From Procambarus clarkii (Eukaryota; Arthropoda; Malacostraca; Decapoda; Cambaridae): a stretch of DNA of 64,000 nucleotides. Shown here piece by piece: positions 1-8,829 of this stretch; positions within the stretch are counted from its first letter, which is position 1, and each line of letters starts with the position of its first letter. A program made the translations under genes and the position numbers. The stretch lies in assembly GCF_040958095.1 (NCBI RefSeq), contig NC_091193.1, positions 23,359,401 to 23,423,400 of the forward strand, in the 5' to 3' direction. The notes beneath the pieces were generated by a model. It was given only the letters and a program-made list of their open reading frames with translations. It did not search any database and was not told the origin of the DNA.

Positions 1-196
1 CCACCACTACCACCCTCACCACCACTACCATCCTCATCACCACTACCATCCTCATCACCACTACCACCCTCACCACCACTACCACCCTCATCACCACTAC
101 CACCCTCATCACCACTACCATCCTCACCCACCACTACCACCCTCACCACCACTACCACCCTCACCACCACTACCATCCTCACCACCACTACCATCC
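1..196. repeat. 18-bp minisatellite (CACCACTACCAYCCTCAY)
   Basis: Tandem units of about 15-18 bp built on CACCACTACCACCCTCA with C/T variants run from the window edge to about 196. The array probably continues beyond the left end. The Gly/Ser-rich reading on the minus strand is a by-product of the repeat and not evidence for a gene. Confidence 0.9.
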
Positions 197-334
197 AGGG
201 GAAGACAGCATGAAAGTTCAAGACAATCTGGACACATTGAAGGAATGGTGGTAGTGTCTTGTGCAGAGTGCATAGTCAGTATGCCTATGCACTCTGCACC
301 AGACCCTGATTCTTGGAACTCTACGTTCATCAAT

Positions 335-722
335 AACTCTAAAAAACCACTATCGCAGGCCCTTCATATTCTATGAAGACAAAGCCTAGATACTGGCGTT
401 ATCCCTGACATACTAAAAGCAGCAATGATAGCGCCACTCTATAAAGGAGGAAATAAGGCAGAAGCAAAAAAGTAGAGACCGATAGCATTAAAATCACACA
501 ACATAAAAGTCTGTGAGAGAGTGCTAAGAAGTAAGATCACAAAATTCATGGAATCACCGTTTCTTCATAGCCCTGGACAACATGGGTTCAGAACAGGGCG
601 CTGTAGCCTGCCACAGTTGCTGGACCACTATGACATGGCACTAGATGCCATGGATGACAAACAAAACTCTAATGTAATTTACACTGATTTCACAAAAGCC
701 TTCAACAAATGTGACCATGGTG
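335..722 (+). mobile_element. LINE reverse transcriptase fragment, N-terminal half (split copy, part 1)
   Basis: The plus strand reads as the first half of a non-LTR reverse transcriptase: a GVIPDILKAAMIAPLYKGG block, an RPIAL motif (with one stop just before it, near 474), QHGFRTGRCSLPQLLDHYD, and motif A as VIYTDFTKAFNKCDHG, which carries the first catalytic Asp. The reading stops abruptly at DHG near 722 and enters AT-rich DNA. The expected continuation (LVDAHKIRSKGITGKIGRW) resumes at 2381, so this is one LINE copy split by an insertion of about 1.66 kb. The style is CR1/L2-like; the clade is not certain. The copy is dead: 5' truncated, with at least one stop and interrupted. Confidence 0.8.
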
Positions 723-1194
723 ATATATATTTATTTATTTATAAACAAGAAGCTACATTGTGGGATTAAGAGAGTACATAGTAATGGTGTTGATTTTACA
801 TTCTTGTAAAGCCACTAGCACGCATAGCATTTCGGGCAAGTCCTTAATTTAACAGATAATTTTAAGTAGATAATTTACAGTAAAATTGAAAAAAAAAATT
901 ACAGGTACATTGTAAGAAATATTGACACAATAAACAAAGATTAGATTAGTACACAATAATAACAATACACTATAATGAACAAGGATTACTAGGAATATTA
1001 GGGTTAAATTTCAGGGTTATCAATTGGTTCATTGTAGCACAATTTGAGGATCATTTCAAGGAATAATGTAGAAGATGCACTCAATATAACAACCATGATA
1101 TCAGATGATATCAAAGATTGCAATGGTAAAGTAATATGGCTTAGATACAAATATTAAGGGATAGGGTAGCATTAGGTACAATGCGAGTTAAAGC
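723..1194. other. AT-rich inserted DNA, no gene seen
   Basis: AT-rich sequence lying between the two halves of the split LINE. No coding similarity, tRNA-like boxes or tandem structure was recognised. It may be the 3' untranslated part of the minus-strand LINE scrap that follows. Confidence 0.4.
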
Positions 1195-1437
1195 ACTAGG
1201 TAGGAAACTATGAAGATGAAATTAGGTACTTTTTGGTTTTATTTTTTAATAAGGCAAAAATTGGACAGCTTTTCCATTCATTAGGGAGTGAGTTCCATAG
1301 ACTAGGTCCCTTTATTTGCATAGAGTGTTTATTTACACAGATTAAGTTTGACTCTGGGGATATCAAAGAAAGATTTATGTCTGATGTGGTGAGTATGTGT
1401 TCTATTACATCTGTCCAGGAAGAGTTTCAGAACAGGG
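1195..1437 (-). mobile_element. LINE C-terminal scrap (LWNSLP motif)
   Basis: The minus strand reads KLFLDRCNRT, then KSFFDIPRVKLNLC, and in a neighbouring frame GPSLWNSLPNEWKSCP. The basic stretch followed by LWNSLP is the usual C-terminal end of CR1/L2-like LINE ORF2 proteins, downstream of the reverse-transcriptase thumb. At least one stop and one frame change separate the blocks, so it is an old fragment. It sits inside the insertion that splits the LINE at 335-722 / 2381-2761. Confidence 0.55.
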
Positions 1438-2240
1438 TTGTTGTTGTTGTTGTGTTGATTTAGGGGCGACGACGATCGTGGGATCGGATGCGCCCCGGCT
1501 GCCCGATACCGGAAATAGTGGAGGGATGGGGTCCCTATAGTCTCTTCAGGCCATAGACCCTACAATCTCCTCAAGCCACATATTTTACAGTCTCTTCAGG
1601 CCACTGACATGACGGATGAAGCGGAAGGTATGGCGAAGGATGTCATGACGGACGTCTTCGTCTCTCGCACCTGCCCCGTCAAGGAGAACGGGAACTGTGA
1701 GGTGGGGAATATTCAGCCTACGAACGGCACTCTGTAGTCTGACGCGAGCGCTATGAAATCGAGCGCAGTGAAGAAGAAGGTGTTCCACTGTATCCTCCTG
1801 GGTCGGACACCACTGGCAGTATGGGGAATCTACCAGCCGTAGACGATGGAGATGTGCAGCCAGGCAGGTGTGCCCAATCCGGATACGAGTGATGGGAGTG
1901 TCGAGAAGTCGAGAATGATGACGAGTCCATGAACGCTGGGAGGAGTCCTCCCGGAGACCAGCCAGAGAGGAGGACCTCAGTGCTGGCTCCATCATTGCCT
2001 CCCAACTCACAAGGCAAACTGCCCAGAGTTGCGGGAGAATTTCGGAAAGGTCTAGAGGCACATTTGCAGAATCATGGAGAGCATGCGCCATCCCTGCTGC
2101 TGCGTCGGTCACCTCATTGCCATTAATACCGACATGTGACAGAATCCATTGGAGATCGACCAACCCGGAGTACCAGAGTATGACAGCAGTTCTCCACGGA
2201 TCTGTGACACAGTATGACGATGGACTCGTGGACGCCGAGA
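1438..2240 (-). mobile_element. I-like LINE 3' end: RNase H tail, zinc motif and (AAC)n tail
   Basis: The minus-strand reading frame, about 200 residues long, starts inside an RNase H domain (WILSHVGINGNEVTDAAA, the final catalytic-Asp block). After a linker comes a Cys-His zinc motif, CQWCPTQEDTVEHLLLHC, typical of the C-terminus of RNase H-bearing LINEs of the I group. The frame ends near 1585. It is followed by about 130 bp of 3' untranslated sequence containing CGATCGTCGTCGCCCC and ending in an (AAC)n tail at 1438-1455. The copy is heavily 5' truncated, beginning near 2240. A related tail occurs at 12525. It forms part of the insertion that splits the plus-strand LINE. Confidence 0.85.
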
Positions 2241-2380
2241 TATCAGATGTAGATTGTTACTTTGAATCTATTCTCATAATAGGAAAGTTTTGTTTTTCTT
2301 ATTATACTGGTAAGCACTGACGAGTACCTCTTAACTACTTCGTTTGCAACTAGGCCAATCCTAAGTTTTTTTTCATATTC

Positions 2381-2761
2381 ATGTTTCTTGTCGATGCACA
2401 CAAAATACGTTCAAAAGGAATTACTGGAAAAATAGGCAGATGGATCTACAATTTCCTGACTAGCAGAACCCAATGTGTAATAGTCAATAAAATAAAATCC
2501 GGTCCATCAACCGTGAAGAGCTCAGTCCCCCAGGGTACTCAAGTACTTTTTTTCATCCTCATATCGGACATAGACAAGTACACAACCTATAGTACTGTGT
2601 CTTCCTTTGTTGATGACACTAGGATTTTTATGAGAGTAGACAACATAGAGGACACGGCAAACCCCCAATCAGTTGTAAATCAGGTCTTTCTATGGGCTAC
2701 AGAAAATAACATGGTGTTTAATATTGTAAATATTGCAAATCAAATGCAATATAATTCATAG
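2381..2761 (+). mobile_element. LINE reverse transcriptase fragment, C-terminal half (split copy, part 2)
   Basis: The frame resumes exactly where part 1 stops: a KIRSKGITGKIGRWIYNFL block, motif B as SSVPQGT, and motif C as FVDD where the family usually has a YADD/FADD box. The thumb start DNIEDTANPQSVVNQVFLW follows. The two catalytic Asp of motif C are present but the residue before them is altered, and a few residues around motif B are lost (GTQVLFFILIS where GTVLGPLLFLILIS is usual). The thumb block is almost identical to the minus-strand LINE at 22416-23545, so both copies belong to one family. The copy ends at the junction with the next LINE near 2761. Confidence 0.8.
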
Positions 2762-4562
2762 ATAACTGGGAACACTTCTAGGGAAGAAATGACATGTATG
2801 CTCGGGATGGGGTGCATCTATCTAGGGCTGGGGTGGTTGTTGTCGGGAACTCATTGGAACCTGTGGTTGGAGGCGTTTGTTTGGGTTTACATTGTTAGTA
2901 GACAGTAGTATGGGAATTGATATGGAGAAAGGAGGTAACAAAAGTATGTGTTTATGTGAGAAACAAATTGGCAAAATGAACAGGGACAGGCAAGGGCCTC
3001 AAAATAACAAGACACATAGGGTACATTATTTGAACAGTAGGAGTCTAAGAAACAAAATAAACGATTTAAATGCTCTTGTCTGCACTTGTGCAATAGTGCA
3101 ATATTATTGCACTTACCGAAATATTGCACTTACCGTTTATTGCACTTACCGTTTCGGTAAGTGCAATATTATTGCACTTACCGAAACGTGGATGAATGTA
3201 GAAAATAGTGAACTATTAGCTGAATATCAAATAAATGGATTTAAACTATTTCACACAGATATAGTAGACGAGGAGGGGGAGTAGCCATATATGTTAGGGA
3301 AAATTTGTAATGTAGTCTCAAAGAGGGAATCAAAACTGAGCCACACAGAGAAACTATTTGGATAGAATTAAACGAAAAAGCTAGAAATCTTATAATAGGA
3401 GTTAAATACAGGCCACCAAACTTAGATAGAATGGAAGCAAACCATCTATGGGATGAAATATGTAGGGCCTCTAGGTCAAACAGTATTTGTGTCATGGGTG
3501 ACTTTAATTTTAGTGGAATAAACTGATTTAATAGAACAGGGAATAATGAAGCAGAAGATTTTCTAGAATTAATTGATGATGGCTTTATTAAGCAACATAT
3601 TAAGGAACCAACGCAGAAAATAATATTTTAGAATTAGTATTAACTAACAGGGAAACACAAACTAATGACATCGAAATACGGAGTGAGCTAGGGAACAGTT
3701 ATCACAAAGAAATCAGATTTAGAATAGAATGGAATAGATTTGTAGGGGGAAAATTAAGTTAAATTGCTAGATTTTCGAAAAGTTGATTGTAATAGCCTAA
3801 GAATTTTTTTTGGGTGAAATAGATTGGAAACACTTGGGCATGGGGGGGGGGTGGACCGGTCTTGGAGCGAGACGTGAACCCAGTGATGGGTGATGTAAAA
3901 GGGGATTTCGATGTGGATTCAAAATATAACTTATTTAAAAATATTCTAAGGAAAGCACAGGAACGTAGAATACCATACAAATTGAATAGATCAAATAATA
4001 ATGACTCAAAATGGATAACAAAGAATCTGAAGAACCTTATAGGTAGAAAGAGAGCTTGGTACAAAAGGATTAAGAATGGGGAAGTCAGTTAAGAACAAGA
4101 ATTCGTACAACTGGTTAGAAATGTTAAAAAAGAGACAAAGAGAGCAAAAAGAAACTATGAAGTTCACATAGCAAGCAAAGACAAATCCTAAAGGGCTTTT
4201 TCAGTTATATCGAACAAAGATTAGGGAAAGGATAGGTCCATTAAAAACTGAGACAGGTCAAATAACTGATAACGACGAAGAGATGAGTAGTATTTTTAAT
4301 AAATATCTTATCTCTGTATTAACTAAAGAGGAACTTAACATTAATTCTTCAGCCGAACAAGTCTATGTGTGTGGGGACGAGGACATGTTGACTAGCTTAG
4401 TAATTACCAAGGAGGGTGTTATTAAACAAATAGTGAAAATCAAGCCAAACAAATCCCCAGGACCAGACGAAGTGTTTACCAGAGTGCTTAAGGAAGGCAA
4501 AGAGGAGCTCTGTGCAAATTTTACTACAATTATTGATCTAACACTTCCGGCTATATTCATGC
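2762..4562 (+). mobile_element. CR1-like LINE, 5' half: ORF1 esterase tail, endonuclease, start of RT
   Basis: At 2768-2870 the reading RNDMYARDGVHLSRAGV matches the end of the SGNH/esterase domain that CR1-type LINEs carry in ORF1. ORF2 follows with an AP-like endonuclease: VHYLNSRSLRNKIND, then IIALTETWM near 3165 and CVMGDFNFSG near 3500. Next come the linker region (3860-4090, KWITKNLKNLIGRKRAWYKR) and the beginning of the reverse transcriptase with NKSPGPDEV at 4450. The copy stops near 4562. There are several stops and frame changes (I see at least five), plus a local repeat expansion at 3085-3186, so it is inactive. The clade call rests on the esterase tail together with the AP endonuclease. 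Confidence 0.8.
3085..3186 (+). repeat. Local direct and inverted amplification inside a LINE endonuclease ORF
   Basis: The 15-mer TATTGCACTTACCGA, part of the coding for IIALTE, occurs about four times in direct orientation within 100 bp. It also occurs once inverted, as CGGTAAGTGCAATA, directly joined to a forward copy so that a short palindrome forms around 3152-3184. It duplicates the CNIIALTE coding segment. Replication slippage with template switching is the simplest explanation. Confidence 0.85.
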
Positions 4563-4574
4563 CTGTATGAAGGT

Positions 4575-4660
4575 GTGTGACAGAGGAAGACATTGAGTTT
4601 ACCAGAGCTGAAGTAACGAAACAATTGCTGGAGTTGGAGACGACCAAGGCTGAGGTCTCC
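4575..4660 (+). mobile_element. LINE reverse transcriptase start that leads into the 33-bp array
   Basis: The plus strand reads VTEEDIEFTRAEVTKQLLEL followed by ETTKAEVSRRVLRAW. This looks like the N-terminal edge of a LINE reverse transcriptase, where the usual pattern is FTREEVLKQL, then SKAxGPDGI, then PRVLRA. The GPDG block seems to be lost, and the following VSRRVLRAWAE segment is the unit that is then repeated 43 times. It is a different LINE from the one ending at 4562, whose equivalent block is IVKIKPNKSPGPDEV. Confidence 0.6.
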
Positions 4661-6067
4661 AGGCGGGTACTGAGAGCCTGGGCTGAGGTCTCCAGGCGGG
4701 TATTGAGAGCCTGGGCTGAGGTCTCCAGGCGGGTACTGGGAGCCTGGACTGAGGCCTCCAGGCGGGTACTGAGAGCCTGGGCTGAGGTCTCCAGGCGGGT
4801 ACTGGGAGCCTGGGCTGAGGTCTCCAGGCGGGTACTGAGAGCCTGGGCTGAGGTCTCCAGGCGGGTACTGGGAGCCTGGGCTGAGGTCTCCAGGCGGGTA
4901 CTGAGAGCCTGGGCTGAGGTCTCCAGGCGGGTACTGAGAGCCTGGGCTGAGGTCTCCAGGCGGGTACTGAGAGCCTGGGCTGAGGTCTCCAGGCGGGTAC
5001 TGGGAGCCTGGGCTGAGGTCTCCAGGCGGGTACTGAGAGCCTGGGCTGAGGTCTCCAGGCGGGTACTGGGAGCCTGGGCTGAGGTCTCCAGGCGGGTACT
5101 GGGAGCCTGGGCTGAGGTCTCCAGGCGGGTACTGAGAGCCTGGGCTGAGGTCTCCAGGCGGGTACTGAGAGCCTGGGCTGAGGTCTCCAGGCGGGTACTG
5201 GGAGCCTGGGCTGAGGTCTCCAGGCGGGTACTGAGAGCCTGGGCTGAGGTCTCCAGGCGGGTACTGAGAGCCTGGGCTGAGGTCTCCAGGCGGGTACTGG
5301 GAGCCTGGGCTGAGGTCTCCAGGCGGGTACTGGGAGCCTGGGCTGAGGTCTCCAGGCGAGTACTGGGAGCCTGGGCTGAGGTCTCCAGGCGGGTACTGGG
5401 AGCCTGGGCTGAGGTCTCCAGGCGGGTACTGGGAGCCTGGGCTGAGGTCTCCAGGCGGGTACTGAGAGCCTGGGCTGAGGTCTCCAGGCGGGTACTGGGA
5501 GCCTGGGCTGAGGTCTCCAGGCGGGTACTGGGAGCCTGGGCTGAGGTCTCCAGGCGGGTACTGAGAGCCTGGGCTGAGGTCTCCAGGCGGGTACTGAGAG
5601 CCTGGGCTGAGGTCTCCAGGCGGGTACTGGGAGCCTGGGCTGAGGTCTCCAGGCGGGTACTGAGAGCCTGGGCTGAGGTCTCCAGGCGGGTACTGAGAGC
5701 CTGGGCTGAGGTCTCCAGGCGGGTACTGGGAGCCTGGGCTGAGGTCTCCAGGCGGGTACTGGGAGCCTGGGCTGAGGTCTCCAGGCGAGTACTGGGAGCC
5801 TGGGCTGAGGTCTCCAGGCGGGTACTGGGAGCCTGGGCTGAGGTCTCCAGGCGGGTACTGGGAGCCTGGGCTGAGGTCTCCAGGCGGGTACTGAGAGCCT
5901 GGGCTGAGGTCTCCAGGCGGGTACTGGGAGCCTGGGCTGAGGTCTCCAGGCGGGTACTGGGAGCCTGGGCTGAGGTCTCCAGGCGGGTACTGGGAGCCTG
6001 GGCTGAGGTCTCCAGGCGGGTACTGAGAGCCCGAGCTGAGGTCTCCAGGCGGGTACTGAGAGCCCGG
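4649..6067. repeat. 33-bp minisatellite, 43 units, with a 13-unit higher-order repeat
   Basis: Forty-three units of 33 bp, consensus GCTGAGGTCTCCAGGCGGGT plus ACTGRGAGCCTGG. Unit variants differ mainly at one A/G site. Units 13-25 and 26-38 have the same order of variants, and a rare CGAG variant recurs at 5357 and 5786, exactly 429 bp (13 units) apart. Because the period is divisible by three, frames on both strands stay open for about 500 codons. These are not genes. Confidence 0.97.
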
Positions 6068-6207
6068 GCTGAGGTCTGTGATGCCCACTCGTGAAGAATT
6101 ATATTATCACTGGAGACCAGACACCTGGAGAACAGCCAAGACTGTGTGTACACGACGGACCTAGTTGATACGGTCCACTACAGTTCATCATGTTTTACAT
6201 GCCAGGT

Positions 6208-6634
6208 GTCTGCTGGTGTGACGAGGACCCCAACACACCTGTCTGCTGGTGTGAGGAGGACCCCAACACACCTGTCTGCTGGTGTGGGGAGGACCCCAAC
6301 ACACCTGACTGCTGGTGTGGGGAGGACCCCAACACACCTGACTGCTGGTGTGGGGAGGACCCCAACACACCTGTCTGCTGGTGTGGGGAGGACCCCAACA
6401 CACCTGACTGCTGGTGTAAGGAGGACCCCAACACACCTGACTGCTGGTGTGAGGAAGACCCCAACACACCTGACTGCTGGTGTGAGGAAGACCCCAACAC
6501 ACCTGACTGCTGGTGTGAGGAGCACCCCAACACACCTGACTGCTGGTGTGAGAAGGACCCAACATACCTGACTGCTGGTGTGAGAAGGACCCAACACACC
6601 TGACTGCTGGTGTGAGGAAGACCCCAACACACCT
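6208..6634. repeat. 33-bp minisatellite, about 13 units
   Basis: Units of 33 bp, consensus GTCTGCTGGTGTGRGGAGGA plus CCCCAACACACCT, about 13 copies; one unit is shortened near 6560. It is unrelated in sequence to the 33-bp array just upstream, from which it is separated by about 140 bp of single-copy DNA. Confidence 0.95.
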
Positions 6635-7084
6635 GGAGAGGCATCATGACCAGGGGGTCCTCGCCGCCTGCTCCTGCCTCACAAACACGCCCACGGATAT
6701 CACACAGGACAGAGAACTTTGTGTATATTGCATTTGTTGCATTGTGATTATTCCTTTGACACAGTGGCCAGGTGTGGTTAGTGGTGGAGGTGGAGGAGAG
6801 GCTTGAGGCAAGAGTAGTGACCAGCACCACCTCACATGGGTCAACAATGCGTCCCATCCTCTTCCTGACTATAGTCAATGGTCTCTCTCAGGAAAGAGAC
6901 TAATGTTTGTTGATGCCAAAATAGGCGGGAAATGATCAAGACTGGAAGTAGCTAGAGCAGCGTCTTGACACACTACAAGCAGGAGCTAGATTTAGTACCA
7001 ACACAAACACAGTAATAGTGCTCGACTCTTTGTGGGACATAACGTACCAAACGGGACGGAAAATCCTTTTGAGACAGAACCTTA
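6635..7084. other. Spacer, no gene seen
   Basis: Single-copy-looking DNA with no recognisable coding sequence or element. Short open frames here are not supported by any motif. Confidence 0.5.
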
Positions 7085-7152
7085 CCTTGAGGTTACCTTG
7101 AGGTGCTTCCGGGGCTTAGCGTCCCCGCGGCCCGGTCGTCGACCAGGCCTCC
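7085..7152 (-). mobile_element. LINE/SINE 3' tail fragment (CCTCAAGGTAACCTC type)
   Basis: Reverse complement reads AGGCCTGGTCGACGACCGGG, then CCGCGGGGACGCTAAGCCCC, ending in two copies of CCTCAAGGTAA. This is the same 3' end as the minus-strand LINE at 22416-23545 and the SINE at 46563-46810. It is too short to tell whether a LINE or a SINE left it. Confidence 0.75.
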
Positions 7153-7207
7153 TCCGACCAGAACAAAGTCAATTGAGACGAATATTTCTCCGGAAGTACA
7201 TATTGAC

Positions 7208-7292
7208 CGGGACATGTTGTTGTTGTTGTTTAAGATTCGCTACCTGAAACAAAGTTCCAAGTAGCACGGGCTATGGTGAGCCCGAACCGGGA
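7208..7292 (-). mobile_element. 3' end fragment with (AAC)n tail, family 2
   Basis: Reverse complement reads GGGCTCACCATAGCCCGTGC, TACTTGGAACTTTGTTTCAG and GTAGCGAATCTTAAACAACA, ending in an (AAC)n tail. The same 80-bp module lies at 36548-36630 on the plus strand. It is a conserved retroposon 3' end of unidentified parent. Confidence 0.65.
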
Positions 7293-7687
7293 CAAATGAG
7301 CCACATGTGCATGGACAGCTAACCGCTACAAACTGCCGGTACAGACCTGGACAAGTAGTCAACCTGTACACCACATTGATCACAAGCCTCCTGGAATGAA
7401 CGCCTCCAAAACAAGCCTCCTGGAATGAACGCCTCCAAAACAAAACTGAAGAAAATCCTGAAGAGGTGTGCAGCCACACTGGTCCCGGAGCTGAGAGCTA
7501 TGAGTTGTGAGGCAAAAAAAAATATTATGAGGATCTCGATGCAAAATTCTCGGGGGGAGGGGGTATAGGGGGGGGGGTATGTACCACAGTGAACCACAAC
7601 ATTGTTAGAAAGAACTTCTTAATTGCCAGGTAAGGTAATTATCAAGAGAAAGCTCTGTCACAATAACTATATACCACATGCAATGGA
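7293..7687. other. Spacer with a 29-bp direct duplication
   Basis: No gene is seen. A 29-bp segment (ACAAGCCTCCTGGAATGAAC plus GCCTCCAAA) is duplicated in tandem at about 7382-7440. A G-run lies near 7553-7580. Confidence 0.6.
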
Positions 7688-7797
7688 TGAGGACAGGATA
7701 GGAGCCGGGATGTGAGGACAGGATAGGAGCCGGGATGAGAGGACAGGATAGGAGCCGGGATGTGAGGACAGGATAGGAGCCGGGATGTGAGGACAGG
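7688..7797. repeat. 25-bp minisatellite, about 4.5 units
   Basis: GAGGACAGGATAGGAGCCGG plus GATGT repeated four to five times with one T/A variant. Confidence 0.9.
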
Positions 7798-8221
7798 GAA
7801 GGAGAGGTGCCTAACTACCTGGCCTCAGTAGTGATGAGCGGTAATGAACTAGAGGGAGAAGCGATGAAGACTTCACAGACATATTCAAGTGTAAATATAA
7901 CATAAAGGGTTCAGAAACATGCACAACACACTATTCAACGATGAAAGGCAGGACCCAGGAGCTAGGTGAGCCCAGACAAGCACAACTAAGTGTGTACGTA
8001 GACAAAGGCACTTGGGGCAGCAACAGCAGTAGAGTCATTCATCTTGAGCAAGTTATAAAGGAGCGCCCCATTAGGCAGTTCAACCAGCAAACTACGCTGC
8101 ACCTTCAATTACCCGCCCAGAGTAGTACTAGTCTTAATCAAAGTGATGGACGGCGCCTCCTCCATACTTACCACCGGCAAGTATTACAGCAGGACCGGAT
8201 TGTCCAGGTCCCCCCCCCCCT

Positions 8222-8269
<48 letters not shown>

Positions 8270-8476
8270 GTTTTAAACTTAGGAAGCGTTGACATGACTA
8301 CTTAACATGGGAGTTCACTCTAACTGTCAGCCGCCATCTCTGTCATATCCGATAACATTGGTTGAATATGTGCCTTACTAAATATGTGACAACATCACAC
8401 AATTAAAACAGAGAACCGTTACTGAAAACTAACGCTTTTCAGTTTTAAAGTTAGCGTTGAATATATATGTCTACAA
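7798..8476. other. Spacer with (CT)n microsatellite, no gene seen
   Basis: No coding similarity is recognised. A (CT)n tract of about 20 units lies at 8225-8264, preceded by a C-run. Confidence 0.6.
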
Positions 8477-8826
8477 CAACCTGTCCTCTTAAAAATAACG
8501 TCACTTTTGGCCGTTTGCCCGTATGGCCAAAAGTGGACGTAATTTGAAAATGAACCAAAAAATGGAAATAAATTTGAATTTTTTTTTTTTTTTTAACAAC
8601 AGTTTGTTTTCCTCTGATAGGTTAGGTGGGCAGGAAATTCTCATAAAGTTTCAAAACGTTAATTGACAGTTTCCTCTCCTAACCTTTCCGCGTAAGCCGG
8701 ACGACTCAAACAGAAAACGGGCCAGTAAGTCACTTTCGTGAGCCGATTTCATTTCAAATTACGTCCACTTTTGGCCATAGCGCGCATACGAGCCAAAAGC
8801 GACGTTATTTTTAAGAGGACGGGTTG
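8477..8826. mobile_element. MITE of about 350 bp with about 68-bp terminal inverted repeats
   Basis: Left end CAACCTGTCCTCTTAAAAAT and the reverse complement of the right end, CAACCCGTCCTCTTAAAAAT, start terminal inverted repeats of roughly 68 bp that stay similar to ATTTGAAA. Each arm holds its own smaller inverted repeat (CACTTTTGGC ... GCCAAAAGTG), so each arm can fold on its own. The interior is AT-rich with a poly(T) run at 8580 and no ORF. It is a non-autonomous DNA transposon. A target-site duplication could not be set. The termini match those of the second MITE family at 13.2-15.0 kb. Confidence 0.85.
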
Positions 8827-8829
8827 ATA

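Noticed and set aside
4363-6153. Open frames of about 500-600 codons on both strands over the 33-bp array
   Set aside because: Same cause: the period is divisible by three. Only the short LINE-like entry at 4575-4660 has meaning.
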